A stretch of DNA of 64,000 bases from Euborellia annulipes (Eukaryota > Arthropoda > Insecta > Dermaptera > Anisolabididae), in NCBI GenBank assembly GCA_023213315.1, contig JAKCPI010026289.1, forward strand, positions 17,140 through 81,139, written 5' to 3'. The translations under genes were made by a program, and so were the position numbers. Positions 47,562 to 59,183 of this stretch are shown piece after piece. Under the pieces are notes generated by a model. It was not told the DNA's origin. It made no database searches and worked only from the letters and a program-made list of their open reading frames with translations. Within the stretch, counting starts at the first letter, position 1. Every line of letters starts with the position of its first letter.

Positions 47562-47962
47562 TGATAGACAGGAAGGGGGGATGTCAGCCAAAAGGAGAGC
47601 CTCTATCGAATAAAAATCTCCATTCGGAAAACGTTTCGGGTTTAATTAAATAAATCCATCATCAGTTCTTAAGAGATTATTGGCAATCAAAATTTTATAT
47701 ACATTTGGACTTGGCCCCGTGTTGACTGATGAGCATATGACATCTGATATGCAAATATTGTATTTTTATATAATTGTGTATATGTTTATAAATAACAACT
47801 CTATCTGCATCTCAATGGTGTACACCTTGAGATTGCCAATAATCTCTTAAAAACTGATGATGGATTTATTTAATTAAAACCGAAACGTCTTCTGAATTGA
47901 GATTTTTTTTCGATAGAGGCTCTCCTTTTGGCTGACATCCTCTCTTCCTGTCTATTAATCTA
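47562..47962. repeat. Palindromic element, about 400 bp
   Basis: GACAGGAAG, GGATGTCAGCCAAAAGGAGA and GCCTCTATCGA at the left mirror TCGATAGAGGCTCTCC, TTTTGGCTGACATCC and CTTCCTGTC at the right. Inner arms pair AATAAATCCATCATCAGTT with AACTGATGATGGATTTATT. The GTTTCGGGTTTAATT and AACCGAAACGTC motifs sit on opposite arms. Confidence 0.85.
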
Positions 47963-48554
47963 ATCGTTGAAGAGCCACTTCTCTCATCAACTTAAATATT
48001 TATTTATTTACTCCTTTATTTATGTTTTGACCTTCATTCAATTAATTGAAGCACTTGCTAAAACTGAGCCTAAGGGCAAACATTTTAATTTAATTTGTTT
48101 TTATTTTTAATTTCCATATTTACTGTCGGCGTTATTGAAGGTTATAGAAATTATAGGGGCACAAATGAGCAAAATAAAATATAGATATATTTTAGTTGCA
48201 AAATTTTAGAAGAAATCTAGTCATGCATAAACAGTCCAAGGTTTTCTCTATACTTTTGCAACGGTGCGTATGATATTTAAATTTCATATTTTTACTTTAT
48301 CAGTAGTGGTTGTTGACGATTTAAAATTTAACAAGTATGAGATTGCATGATTTCCCAGTCAATATTTTTTTCGAATTAAACTTACGGTACTTTATTTATT
48401 ATTAAAGATCTGGTTAGTAATGAAATGATTTAAAATTTATTTTTTTCAAAGGTAATTTAAATAATGATGATGCTGGTTGCAGAATATATTCGAGAGAGAA
48501 CAGCAAAAGTTTTTAGTAACTGCAATATAAATATTCAAACAATCTGTCGAAATT

Positions 48555-48757
48555 TTGCAATGTAACTATTTTTTGTAGATTCTTATTCTAAACAATGGAG
48601 ATGTAAGGTCAAAAAATTAGAAAATTTCTATTGAATTTAGTATTTATTAGTAGACTATAAAATAATTGATTATAATTTTTCATAAATGTTTACCTCTACA
48701 TCTCCATTGATCAGAATAAGAATTTACAAAAATAGTTTAACTGCGTTCATCGTTTCC
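48555..48757. repeat. Palindromic element, about 200 bp
   Basis: AACTATTTTTTGTAGATTC, TTATTCTAAACAATGGAGAT and GTAAGGT at the left mirror ACCTCTACATCTCCATTGAT and CAGAATAAGAATTTACAAAA at the right. Confidence 0.75.
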
Positions 48758-49160
48758 ATTAAATAAATATATTCCTAACAGCCTGTTAGGAGTATTAGAC
48801 AAAAATACATAAAACAAAACATAGAAAAGTAGTGTTGGTAAAATTATTTTTCTTTCCCCAATTTATGCCATCTTAAAATCCCTGAGTCGTCCAGGGAGCC
48901 AAATCCCAGTTCAATTTTTTTTTCTGTCTGACGAAACGAATGTCAACTGTCAAAGTACGGTATTCCCTTTCTAGAGAGAGAAAATATGGTCCTGAAATGG
49001 TTTCATTATCAATACAATTATAAAATATACTAAATAATTTTGAATTATAACCTGATTAGGATTCCTAATTTAAAAAAATTCTGATTTCATAAATTGAATC
49101 CCAAAGATCGTTTTTATGGCCTTTTTTTTAATCAGCACATTTCTTGTATAGGTAAGCAGG

Positions 49161-49440
49161 ACTGAGGACTCCTGACATTGATGACGTCATACAGGTTGTA
49201 TATGTGTGCGTGAAAGTCAGAAAGAGGGATTGTATAATAGATAAGTCGTGAAAGAAATGCGAACAACTCACAGACACCGACCAACACTCTCCACGTGCGC
49301 ATTGTACTCGTGTAGTCAGGTGTATTATTCTTGTTTTGTTGTGGTTTCCCTTTCAGTTCAACATGTGGATAATATTTACTTCTAAAATGATTCGCCGGTA
49401 TAAAACTAATTCCAGTTTTTTATAAGTAAGTACAATATGT
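49161..49440 (+). promoter_or_regulatory. Promoter-like patch with possible first exon
   Basis: TGACGTCA (CRE palindrome) is at 49182-49189 and CACGTG (E-box) at 49292-49297. An arthropod-type initiator TCAGT lies near 49354, TATAAAA near 49399, and a donor-like AAGTAAGTAC near 49426. Base composition is less AT-rich than the surroundings. No coding exon was found downstream that could be tied to it. Confidence 0.3.
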
Positions 49441-49679
49441 TATAAATATTTAAATGCCAATTTATAAATTCAGGATGTTATAAGACTGTTTTTTATTTAT
49501 AATAAAAAATATTTTAATTTAATTGATACGACGGTTTAAGGGGTGGGGTACACTCTGGTGTGAGGAAATCTTCAATTTAGAATTAATGGAAGTCATTTAA
49601 AATAAATAAATTTGGCTATAGTAGTTTTTCATTAAATTGAGGCGGTTGCGGCTCGCCGCAGGCGAGTCATTTAGTTTAG

Positions 49680-50105
49680 TTATGGCCCAATCTGTTAAAG
49701 CTGTTATTTACTTTTTAACACATTGTGCTAAAGCTGATATTCAGGCTTATTCTCTAAAAACAGGGGTTAAAAAAATGATATTCTCTAAACAAAGTTTTAA
49801 CAACGACGTTAACATGTTGCTTTTATTTCAAAGCTATCAAAATCATAACCTTACTATTTAGGTTAATGGCGCCATGTTTATTTTAAACACGACGTTTGAA
49901 TATTAAAGGCACCTCTTAGACATGGCATTAATTTTTAACACTATTTACTAAATGTTAACGCTTTGGATTTAAAGTTTTGTTTACAGAATAGCAATTTAAG
50001 GCAAGGAAGTGATTTTGAATAGCATTTTTTAACGCTTACATTACTTTTTAACACCCATTTGTTTATTTTAAGTTTTAACGGCTGTTTTTAGAGAATAGAC
50101 CTGAT
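49680..50105. repeat. Foldback repeat with TTTTTAACA/TTAACG sub-repeats
   Basis: TATTCTCTAAAAACAGGGGT near 49748 is mirrored by ACGGCTGTTTTTAGAGAATA near 50090. Many short TTTTTAACA, GTTAACG and TTAAAGC motifs recur between. A frame at 49637-49861 runs across one arm; it is probably not a gene because its second half overlaps the mirrored motifs. Confidence 0.6.
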
Positions 50106-50199
50106 TAACTTTATAACATATATATTTAAATGTTGAGCTCTTTACTTAAAGAACAGAAAGAAAAAATAAACAGCCCTTTAGGACCTACGTATATATTCA

Positions 50200-50515
50200 C
50201 GGAACACAAGAGAGGCATCTTCCCAGCATCCCTATGCTGTTCAGATCACGACTAACAGAACAAAACAATTTCATTCTTCCTTTGTCCCCATGACCTCCCG
50301 TGATTGGAACAAGCTCCCTGCGTCTATCTTCCCCAAAACCTACAATCTTCAGACTTTCAAGTCTAACCTCAACAGGCATCTTCTCAGTTCCCGCAGTTGA
50401 GTTTCCCCTTTATGCTTCTCCTTTTGTTTTTATTTTCTTCCTGGCTGCATGTGACTATTGGTCATTATAGGTCTTCGGACCTTATGCACCCATTCGAAAA
50501 AAAAAAAAAATAAAA
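50200..50515 (+). pseudogene. 5'-truncated non-LTR retrotransposon (LINE): reverse-transcriptase C-terminus, 3' UTR and poly-A
   Basis: The frame from 50200 to the TGA at 50398-50400 encodes 66 residues ending in a block like SFVPMTSRDWNKLPASI followed by TFKSNLNRHLL. This Trp-Asn-x-Leu-Pro and Phe-Lys-x-x-Leu pattern is typical of the extreme C-terminus of LINE ORF2 proteins. About 100 bases of 3' UTR follow, then a run of A at 50499-50512. The copy is severely 5' truncated and cannot be autonomous. The clade (Jockey, CR1, RTE or other) cannot be decided. Confidence 0.8.
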
Positions 50516-51204
50516 TTTCTTAATAAGAAGATAAATTTATTGTTTATCAAAATATATCATATGTGTATGTGTGTGTGGAGAATGGTGTATGACTATCGGC
50601 ATTATTATAATCATACTGCTTGCTTGGTGAAGAGATACAATTTTTTCGGCATCTAATCCTATTTTACATGGTCACTATTTATTGGGACAAGGGTCAAGGG
50701 TGTGCTTCCCGAGCTATGAATTTTTTCTAAATTACTTTGTGTTTATTGATTTGAATTAGAAAATAGAGACGGAATCTAAGTAGCCTCAGATGTTGACTAG
50801 AAATTTTGGTTCAAGGGAATTGAGAGAAGGAAGGCTATTTTTTTTTAATATCCTCTACAGACCGATTCTCTTAATAGCATCTTAACAATCATCTAAAAAA
50901 GTAAATTTTGAAAGTTCCATTCGTCACCGGGATTGTAGAGATTTTGGGGATCTTTTGATCTGACGCATAGGGATATATTATTTTTCATGATTATAATACT
51001 TCCTGCTTATATAATTTTTATGTAAAATGTTATTCCAAAAATATTCAGAATTGACTTGATCCTTGAAATTGATAAAGTAATAGAAGTGGGTGGAAAGATT
51101 TAGCGGATTAGAATTTTTTTTTTATTAATTGGGAAAGTGGTAACTCAAAATCAAGGGGCGGCAAACACGGAATAGCTATTTTTTTTTATGGGACTGAGTT
51201 AACA

Positions 51205-51346
51205 GTACAAAACTTTTACTTTTCTTCGAAAGTTGTGTTGTTCTGTCACACCACCGACCATATTTTTTAAACTCAGAAAACGTGTATTTCCATCAAAATC
51301 TTAATATATTAACATATATATATATATAGGCAATAGAAAGGAAAAA
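51205..51346. mobile_element. Rearranged HINE-like remnant
   Basis: CTTTTCTTCGAAAGTTGTGT and CTGTCACACCA (3' hairpin parts) are joined to AAAACGTGTATTTCCATC and ATATATATATAGGCAATAG (5' end complement) with the core removed. Confidence 0.4.
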
Positions 51347-51794
51347 AGTCATATTGTGTAGAAATATCATGATTCACTTATAAATATTTGTGTCATTGAA
51401 TTATAAATGAATAGAGATGTGGAAATAAAACCCACCGGGTCCTAGATTTAAAGATTAAATATCATCGAAACGTTCAATCAGTTTGAAAGTATGTTGGCTT
51501 CATCCCCCCATGTTTCTAGATAAAATATAGATAATTTATTTGTACTTTTCAATTCAAAGGACAACAATATTATAATTTTTTTACTCACCGCACTTTTCAA
51601 ATTTATTCCTAGGAATAAATATAGATTATACAATATAGAGTCAACAATATATTTCAATAAACATTATTACAACTACTCGCATTTAGAAACCTGGACAAAC
51701 AAAATGTTTCAACGAGAACCAACGGTCGAAAGTTTAAATCTTATTTTATTTATTGTTGAAGGAGTATACTAAGGTCTAACTAGCAATCCCTTTT

Positions 51795-52311
51795 TACTTA
51801 TACCCTTTTTCTTATGTATATGTATAGTATGTATAGTATTGGATTCATGTCAAAAATTCAATGTCTAGATTTTGATGGATATACAAGTTTTGAGGTCCCC
51901 TGAAACAAAAAAAGGGGTTTTCGCGTTTAAGTTAGGCACCTTCCTAGGGCGTGAAAATAAGCTTTTAAACAAAATTGGCCAAAAACTACTAGTACTTTAC
52001 TGATGTACTTTTTCAGTTTTTTTTTTTTTTTTTCGATTTCCTCCAACGATTTTGATTAAAATTCATTAATCAATTATTTTTTACATGCTCTTTAAAATGT
52101 ATATTCTCATTTTTCAATTGAAATTTTTTGAAGAACACTTTACTCTTATACTTCATAGAAAAGAGGCCATGGTAACAAAATATAAATAATCCAAAAAAGT
52201 GGTTTTCGCGACATGTTTATAAATTTTACATCGTGAATTCAAATGTGCCATACTGTCGGAAACTAAATATATGTCGACACAAAAAATCTGGTACGCAAGT
52301 GACACCAGATT
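51795..52311 (+). mobile_element. HINE-like element, degraded ends
   Basis: GTATTGGATTCATGTCAAAA, TTTTGAGGTCCCCTGAA and GTTTTCGCG are present but the GTCT tract is deleted. The core continues to TGTCGGAAACTAAATATATG. The 3' hairpin is cut down to AAAATCTGGTACGCAAGTGA plus CACCAGATTTT. A stray AAAAAAGTGGTTTTCGCGAC at 52192 shows internal rearrangement. Confidence 0.7.
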
Positions 52312-53125
52312 TTTAAAATCAATTTTCACTATAACTTAATTAGAATAATTAATAATCAATTTTAAATATTCAATTGTTCAACATGAGATCAAACCAATCT
52401 TTACATAAGTATGAATATGAATAAATGAAAAAAACTGTCTTTCAATGCTAATATTTGAATGAGATAATATGAATAATAATTTTAAACTGGGAAGCTGCAA
52501 TTATAAATACCAGACGATATAAATATTTAATAGATCTTTAAGTATGATATTTTGTTTATAAAATAAATATACTAATAGCTTGTAGTAAAAAATCAAATCA
52601 AATAAATTTTAAGCAAACAAATTAAAAGAGGTGAAAATTACGTTTGTTTACCATGTATATTAACTGTTAAGTGGAATATTTGTTGATGTTTAAATAGAAG
52701 GAGAAATTACCTGATTAAATAACAAAATAATAAAATATTGTTTTATAAAATCGTTTCAGCAATGTAAGAAAAAACCTTAGACGAATCTTAATAAAAATTG
52801 ACAAAGAGGTAAAAAATAAAAGTATCAATTGCTATTCATTGAAATTCAGCCAAATTTAGAAATTTTCCCTTTCTATTACTCTATAATTGCCAGACGATGT
52901 GTATTAACCTGATTTTATTAAAACCATTTTTTCTCTAGGTATATATCTCAAATAATATTTATATTAATGAAATTTTAAATAGGAAATTCATTATTCAAAT
53001 CAAATTAAAGAAAACTAATTTCAATTAAACAATTCAGTATTTATCAAAGTTTTGTATATTTGATTGGATTCGCAACACTAAACTAATAAATGATGATTTA
53101 CTAGCATTAAAATACGACCTGAGTC

Positions 53126-53330
53126 AGGGGCGTATATAGAATTTTTCTCGGTGGGGGGCCCGAACTCATTTTTAAATATTCACACCCCATACACAAAAAT
53201 ATTTGTAAAATACCCGATCTCCGTGAGCTCCGAGGGGCCCGGCCCCTTTAAAAGACAAATTTTTGTTAAATTTTCTTTTTTAATCCAATTTTTTCCGTTT
53301 TCCCCTGAGCCCCGAGGGGCCGTATATTCT
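53126..53330. mobile_element. hAT-like left end or related fragment
   Basis: CAGGGGCGTATATAGAATTT is a typical hAT-type end. GGCCCGAACTCATTTTTAAA and CACACCCCATACACAAAAAT follow. A similar stretch (CTAATTCATTTATATATTTA, ACACCCTACACAAAAAT) occurs at 58114. No right end found. Confidence 0.45.
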
Positions 53331-53556
53331 CATTTTGTTCTCAACATTGTTTGAAGACTACTTTACTCTAGTATTTCATAGAGAAGAATTGGATTTTGCA
53401 AGGTATGAAAAGATAAATAATTTTCTGTTTTTAAATTTTATGAATACTAATGTTCTGCCGGAAATAAAATATAATTTAGATGTGAAAAGCATGACACACA
53501 ACATTCAATTAACGAAGGTAAGAGAAAGTTGTGTGCTGTGCAATCAGTCACACCAT
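53325..53556 (+). mobile_element. HINE-like 3' half, decayed
   Basis: TATTCTCATTTTGTTCTC, GAAGACTACTTTACTCTAGT, ATTTCATAGAGAAG, then ACGAAGGTAAGAGAAAGTTG and CAGTCACACCATT. The reading frame across it is a by-product. Confidence 0.55.
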
Positions 53557-53749
53557 TCTTTGTATTTATATATCCATTATTTGAATCAATGTTTTTGTTA
53601 TGTGTCTTTTTTGAAACTAAATTATTTTTATCATTTTGTGAAAATTATAACTTATAAAAAAATAAAACGGAAGGGATGGCCAACAACCACCAAATAAAAA
53701 GCAATTTTAGATCAATAGGCCTACATCAGGCGATTTAATCTATGAGAAG

Positions 53750-53921
53750 CCCTAGGGCTTGGTGTAGTGGTTAGCGTGCTGGCAATTTGTACCAAGGGTC
53801 GCTGGTTCGCATCCCGTCTCATGCGACAATTTGTTTCAAATGGATTCGCTACCAGTCCAATTGGAATAAAAAGAGACGGGGTTTAAATAGCCTTCGATGC
53901 CGAAACAGACTTGAAAAAAAA
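53750..53921 (+). mobile_element. SINE family B, full length
   Basis: A complete head (GGGCTTGGTGTAGTGGTTAG, B-box GGTTCGCATCCC), the family B body and an A tail. AATCTATGAGAA is duplicated on both sides (from 53737 and from 53922), a clean target-site duplication. Confidence 0.88.
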
Positions 53922-55442
53922 AATCTATGAGAAAGATTATCTTCTCAAAAAGTAAAATAAAATTTCAATTTCATTTTAGATTTTTGTAATCTCTATATAA
54001 TAAACCTATAAAATTAATCCGAGAGTTTTGTCACTATTCCTGGGGAGAAAATAAATAATTTATAAACAAATAGCGTTTTAATTATGTGTTTAGTGAAATT
54101 CTTTTTAGAGGCATTATGATTGTTCAAGGTGTTAAGAATATGAGCAAAAAATCAATTAAAAAGTAGTTAAGTAAAAATAAAAGGTAAAAATGGAGCATTT
54201 GACAAAGAGACCGTCCGAAGCGTAAAATTATTTTGGTCATGCCTCGATGATAGAAGACACATACAAGTCTAATTTAAAACTAAAATAACGTGTGAAGGGG
54301 TTCATTAAAATTCTAACATGATTATTAACTTTTCATCATAGAATTGATTAATGATGAAGTTGAGAAGAAAATTCCCTAGAATAATCTCTATATCTAAAAT
54401 ATGAACCTCCCATTTGTTTGAAAGCGATGTTGATAACTCTCATGATTTATTAGGAATGGATCTATGAATCTCGAGTTTTCGATCCAAACGGTTTCAAAAT
54501 CGGATGGAAGATTTAGAATAAGTTATAAGTTGTTTGATTTAGTCGATGTCATTTAATGACCTCTGATCTTTTTCACTTTCTAGCAACAGGTTGGATCCAT
54601 AGAATGAAATGATTAAATTATTAATTTCCTCCCCGGAGGTAAATTTAAAAAAATATTTAGACACTTTAATGTTATTAATTTTGTTGTATAATATATTAGA
54701 TTGACAGCTACGTGAAATCAATTTCACCCGCATTATACCATTAATTAATTTTTAGACACATATTTTTCTTAAATGCAAGACTTGTTTTATTAGAAATAAT
54801 CAGACACAAGCACATTGTAAAAATAACGACGGATTTTTAATCATCAAAAACAATCAAGACCGGCGGACGTAAAGAATTATGCGCCTGTAATTCCAAAGTA
54901 GGCAACTAACCAAACACGTTTAAAATAATTTTAAATATACAATTCAGCCGCAGGGTTTCTTGTTTAGGAAAGTCCTAATATTTGTTTATTTTTATTTATT
55001 ATATATAATTTATTGTTTTATCCTTGAAAAAAATGACAAACAAAAGATGGATTGCCTAATTTTTGAGATAATTGGGTGTATAATATTCTATGAATTCCTT
55101 CGAAGAAAGTTAGAAAAATTCGAAATATCCTTGTAAAAATATATTATTCAGTTTATATGTACAATTTAGTATTTCGGATTTTATCAGAAAGTTTAAAAAA
55201 AAGTCTTTAAAATTGCAAAAAAATTATAAAATATCTTTCGCTAATTTTTTTTTAAAGAATTTAGTCAGAATAAAGTTTGAATTGATAAGGATATTCGAAT
55301 AGAAGAAGGTATAAGGTGGGGAGAGGAGGAATTGAAGTATGACTAAATGTGTAAATTTCAGAATGAACCCTAAATATGATAATATGGGGTTATAAAATAC
55401 TTTGCCTAAAGATCATTGAATAAATAATCATTTAATTTGCAG

Positions 55443-55528
55443 GTGTTTTGCAATTGAAAGACTTCTCGACATTCATATTCCCAAAGGTGTCAGACAATGA
55501 GATGAATTCAATGAACTTCAAATTGTAG
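55443..55528 (+). CDS. Weak candidate coding exon
   Basis: A 3' splice-like TTTGCAG at 55436-55442 is followed by two overlapping open frames. One, starting TGT at 55444, reads CFAIERLLDIHIPKGVRQ then stops at 55498. The other, starting GTT at 55445, stops at 55526. A GT at the inner site AAAG|GTGTCAG could make it internal. No neighbour exon was found and the product was not recognised. Confidence 0.2.
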
Positions 55529-57143
55529 GACAAGGTCTAGGCTTCTTTACCTTTCCTTTTAGCCTATACTTAATTTTTTATTTGATATAGCCTAATTTAA
55601 TACTCAAAATATAATTGTCATTTTCTTTCATTCATGAGCCTAACTGAACCACTTAAAATATCGGTTTAATTAAATCTGTCAAATTATTAAGTTAATTATA
55701 ACAACTTATGGATTGAAGCTTTAGTAGAAAGTAGTAGGCTAGTGTTTGAATCCAAAAAAGATTTGGACAATTCGAGCTATCTGATTCTAAGATGCATCAT
55801 GAAGACAAGGATTCCAATGTAAACTATAGCGATTCAAACAATTTTCACTAATCGGTTCCAAATTTTTAAAACAATATTCGAATTTTGACTAAAAACTCAA
55901 GTGCGAGAGTCTTGAATTTCTTTTTTATTCCTGAGGAAGGAACAATTTGCGAAAACCTTATATTCATTAAAGGTGAAATAAAAATTAAAAATTAAATCTT
56001 TATTATAATCGATGCTATCGGTCGTTAATTCCCAAACTAATTTTCTTTAGAATTTTTAAAAAATTGCCACTCGCAATAGAAAAAAATAGAAAAATAAGTT
56101 ATGGTATTTTGGGAAAATTACATTACATATATATAAAAAGAATGGTTTAATAAAAAATGAAGAGTTTTGTTTGGATAAATGATCATTCAACCGCGAAATG
56201 ATAAACTCGAAAAGAAAAAAACAAACTTTTTTTGATTAATTTTCAGAAAACCTTGGAGAAGAGAAGGACAGGAAAGATTTCACTTAGAAGAAAGGGAAAG
56301 AGAAGAAGCTGGGAGCATCATAGATATTATTCAATAAGATTCTATTTTATTGATTTTCAAACAAAAGGCCGGAAGACCTTATTGAAAGTTAGAATTAAAG
56401 TCTAGAGAAAGAAAGTAAAAAAGAGACGGGGACGGATAGTGTTCCATGAAAGTAAAGATAAGATTAAAAAAAATTAATGGAAGAGGGGGGGGGATTTTTA
56501 AAAGATATTAATAATAAGTGTTAAAAATAATAGACTTGATAGTTTATCCTTCTAAAATCATATGAGAAGAAAAAAAAATTAATGCAATTTTATGCAGTTT
56601 AAAAAAAAACTTATTAATTCCTTAATAGAATATTGAAATTTAAATTAATAAGCTTAATAAATTTTATAATTTTTTTTCGATAGTAAAATAAAATAGGTTA
56701 AATTCTTCACAACTACGCCCACTTATATATATATTTATAGCCTATATATATATCTTTATTTATTTCCTAATTGAAATGACCTAAAAGGTCGTTGGAATCA
56801 ATTATGAATTGTGCAAATGTGATAAAAAACGATTAAAAAAAAAAAAAAAATTGTGAATAAATTATTAATAATGTTTCGATAGGAATTTTTTTTCGATATT
56901 ATTATATAATAAGTATAAATAAATAAAGACATTAGAGGTCTTAATAGCTCTCCAATTTTAACGACTCTTGTTTAAATGATTTACAAGTTGAAAAGAAAAC
57001 AAATATTTACATAGAGGCCTACAAAGAGAATGTATTAAAGATGTTTAAATACATTGATCGCAGTTTAAACTAAATAGAAATAAGATTGTCTTGTATTAAT
57101 AAATTGAAATTATGTAATTTTTCGCCACATATTTAGAGTATGC

Positions 57144-57162
57144 GGGGGGGGGGGGGGGGGGG
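57144..57162. repeat. G19 homopolymer
   Basis: Nineteen consecutive G in otherwise AT-rich DNA. It could form a quadruplex on one strand, and is also a likely place for sequencing error. Confidence 0.9.
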
Positions 57163-57324
57163 AATGGAAGGATATTTTAAATATCGAATATTATCTAAAT
57201 AAGTATATTAATAAATAAAATAAACATCATTCTAACTTCCTCTATAAGCCAGAATATGTTTTGTGAAAGAATAATATTTTTTATAATAAAACTCAAAATC
57301 ATTAAGACTACATAAATTAAAATT

Positions 57325-57362
57325 TAAAAAATCTGGTGCGACCAGTCACACCAGATTTTTTT
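57325..57362. mobile_element. Minimal HINE-like hairpin
   Basis: AAAAAATCTGGTGCGACC directly faces AGTCACACCAGATTTTTT. The outer 3' stem is preserved with everything between removed. Confidence 0.6.
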
Positions 57363-57634
57363 GGATTTAAATCCGGTTCAGGACAATTTTTGCACAAAAT
57401 TTTGTGGAGCACTCAAAAATTTTCAAAAGGAGTTTAAATTTTTTGACGATATATTCAAAATTTTGAAGCATGAAAGCTAGTGTGAGGGGGCTGACAAAAA
57501 TTTGGACAAAATTTCTTCATTTTGTCAAGAGCGTTTGTGGCGAGCACAATGGAAGTATACCCAAAGAAAAAAATAAACCAGAGAAGGAAGACGAACAGTC
57601 TTTCCTACACGATTGTATCGAGGGATATATCTAA

Positions 57635-57720
57635 CAGGGCCGTAGCCAGAAGGGGAGAAGGGAGAAAGGGTGTAATGTGTGGGCCTACCCCCGCCCTAAA
57701 TTCCAAAAAAAAATATATTC
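57635..57720. mobile_element. hAT-like left end
   Basis: CAGGGCCGTAGCCAGAAGGG resembles a hAT terminal repeat. The matching right end was not found; a SINE follows at 57751. Confidence 0.45.
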
Positions 57721-57750
57721 TATGAAGAATGTATTAGCTAAGAGAAAGAA

Positions 57751-57931
57751 TTTTTTTTTTTTTAAATTCATTTAAGGTCTTTTTCGACAGCTAAGGCCAT
57801 TTAGACCTTTAGACCCGCCTCTATTTCACCTGGATTGGTACCCAATCCAATTGAAATAAATTGTCGCATGAGACGGACGAACCCTTGGTATAAAAAGCCA
57901 CTACGCTACCCACTGCACCAAGGCCCGAAGG
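57751..57931 (-). mobile_element. SINE family B, minus strand
   Basis: T run, AAGGTCTTTTTCGACAGC, AGGCCATTTAGACC, the palindrome around ACCCAATCCAATTG, TCGCATGAGACGG and the head complement ending CACCAAGGCCCGAAGG. Confidence 0.82.
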
Positions 57932-58221
57932 CTAAAATGAAATTTTTTATAAAATTTTTGTGTTGTGTGAGGGCTCCACGACCATTCAAAATTTTCCACA
58001 AAAATCTAGTTCAATATTTTGTCCAAAATTTTGAACGACATTTTTGCAAGTGTGAGGGTCCCGGAACAGATCGCTATTCATTTTTAAAGGTTCCTTGACC
58101 ATGAATAAAGAAATCGGTCCCTTGCTAATTCATTTATATATTTACACCCTACACAAAAATACAAGAAAGAAATTTTCTTCTTTTTTTTTAAATATAATTA
58201 ATTTTCTTTTTACCTCCTCCC

Positions 58222-58405
58222 CGCGGCCGAAAGGTTCGAGATGTTGACAATAATTTAAAAGTGAAGGAGAGTGGGTTCGGATTCCAGGCAGTCCGATGAA
58301 ATTTATTTAAATTTGGATACCAAATGGTATAAATAAATAAGCATGGACCTCAAGATATATCGTAATTAATAATAAGTACGAGTAAAGTCCAAATAACCTA
58401 AGATC
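58222..58405 (+). mobile_element. SINE with tRNA-Ser/Leu-like head, diverged
   Basis: GCGGCCGAAAGGTTCGAG and GATGTTGACAATAATT lead to a B-box GTGGGTTCGGATTCC, then CAGGCAGTCCGATG, GGATACCAAATGG and CATGGACC. It is the second example of this head type. Confidence 0.55.
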
Positions 58406-59183
58406 TTTTATATCAAAATCAAATAATTTGTTCTTTGTCTACTTCCCAAGTTAAGAGATGATATGAATTAACAAATTTCGGCTTTCAAATGATAAATAAA
58501 AAAAACTATGATAAGAGATAAAGGTTTGAACTATTTTCTCTCTTTCATTGTGTGAAAGGATATTGCAAAAATTCTGCTTAGTTATTATCGCTGAACAAGC
58601 AAAAGCACCCAAGTGTATTATCTCTACATGTATAAACTTTAAATTATTTTTAATCGTTTCATTTGGAATATTATATAATAGTGCCACCCCTTCACGCATA
58701 AAATCAAACATGATTTTTCAAAAACTCCCAGTTTACCCGGATTTTGCTATTTTTTATATTTTTAAACTCGTTTCCCTTGGCCTTATATAAACGACCCATT
58801 TGGGCTTGTTTAAGAGCCTGGTTCTTCAATGTGTGTATTGCACAATAATCAGCCATTCTAATTTGCACATAGTCTTTAACAAAAAAAAAAAAAAAAATTA
58901 AATAAAAATTTGTGATGTTGGATAGCTTGATTTTGCCATAAGGTTATCTAGAAATCAAACTCAAGAACTCCAGCCCAAGTCCTAGAGAGATCGAAAATCT
59001 TTACGCATCAATGATAAGAGTATATAATTCAAAAGAGACTGATAACAAATATTTAGCAACAAATTTTTAATAAGGAATATTTTTGTTTGGGGTTTAAATC
59101 AATTTTTTTTTTTTACTCTTCTAAAGGTTTGATACTGACGTGTTATTTTAACTTCTTCAATGAATTAAAATATGTATAGCCTA
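58406..59183. other. Intergenic DNA with overlapping frames on both strands
   Basis: Frames of 80 codons (plus, 58548-58790) and 86 codons (minus, 58451-58711) overlap antiparallel. Neither shows a recognised domain or splice context. Confidence 0.4.

Larger units (their letters stand above)
50516..53124. other. Intergenic DNA with scattered remnants
   Basis: Between the LINE end and the fragment at 53126 there are only a SINE-B scrap (AATAGAGACGGAATCTAAG, 50760), HINE-like remnants, and ATCATCGAAACGTTC at 51462. No gene evidence. Confidence 0.5.
53935..57324. other. AT-rich intergenic DNA
   Basis: Over 3 kb with only the weak exon candidate at 55443, a SINE-like tail near 56760 and the G19 run. 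The minus-strand frame 54539-54733 was judged chance. Confidence 0.45.

Noticed and set aside
49637..49861. 74-codon frame with protein-like composition
   Set aside because: It overlaps one arm of a foldback region with TTTTTAACA sub-repeats; no homologue recognised.
58451..58790. Antiparallel frames of 80 and 86 codons
   Set aside because: Neither has a known motif or exon signals; overlap on both strands is common in AT-rich DNA with few stops in one phase.
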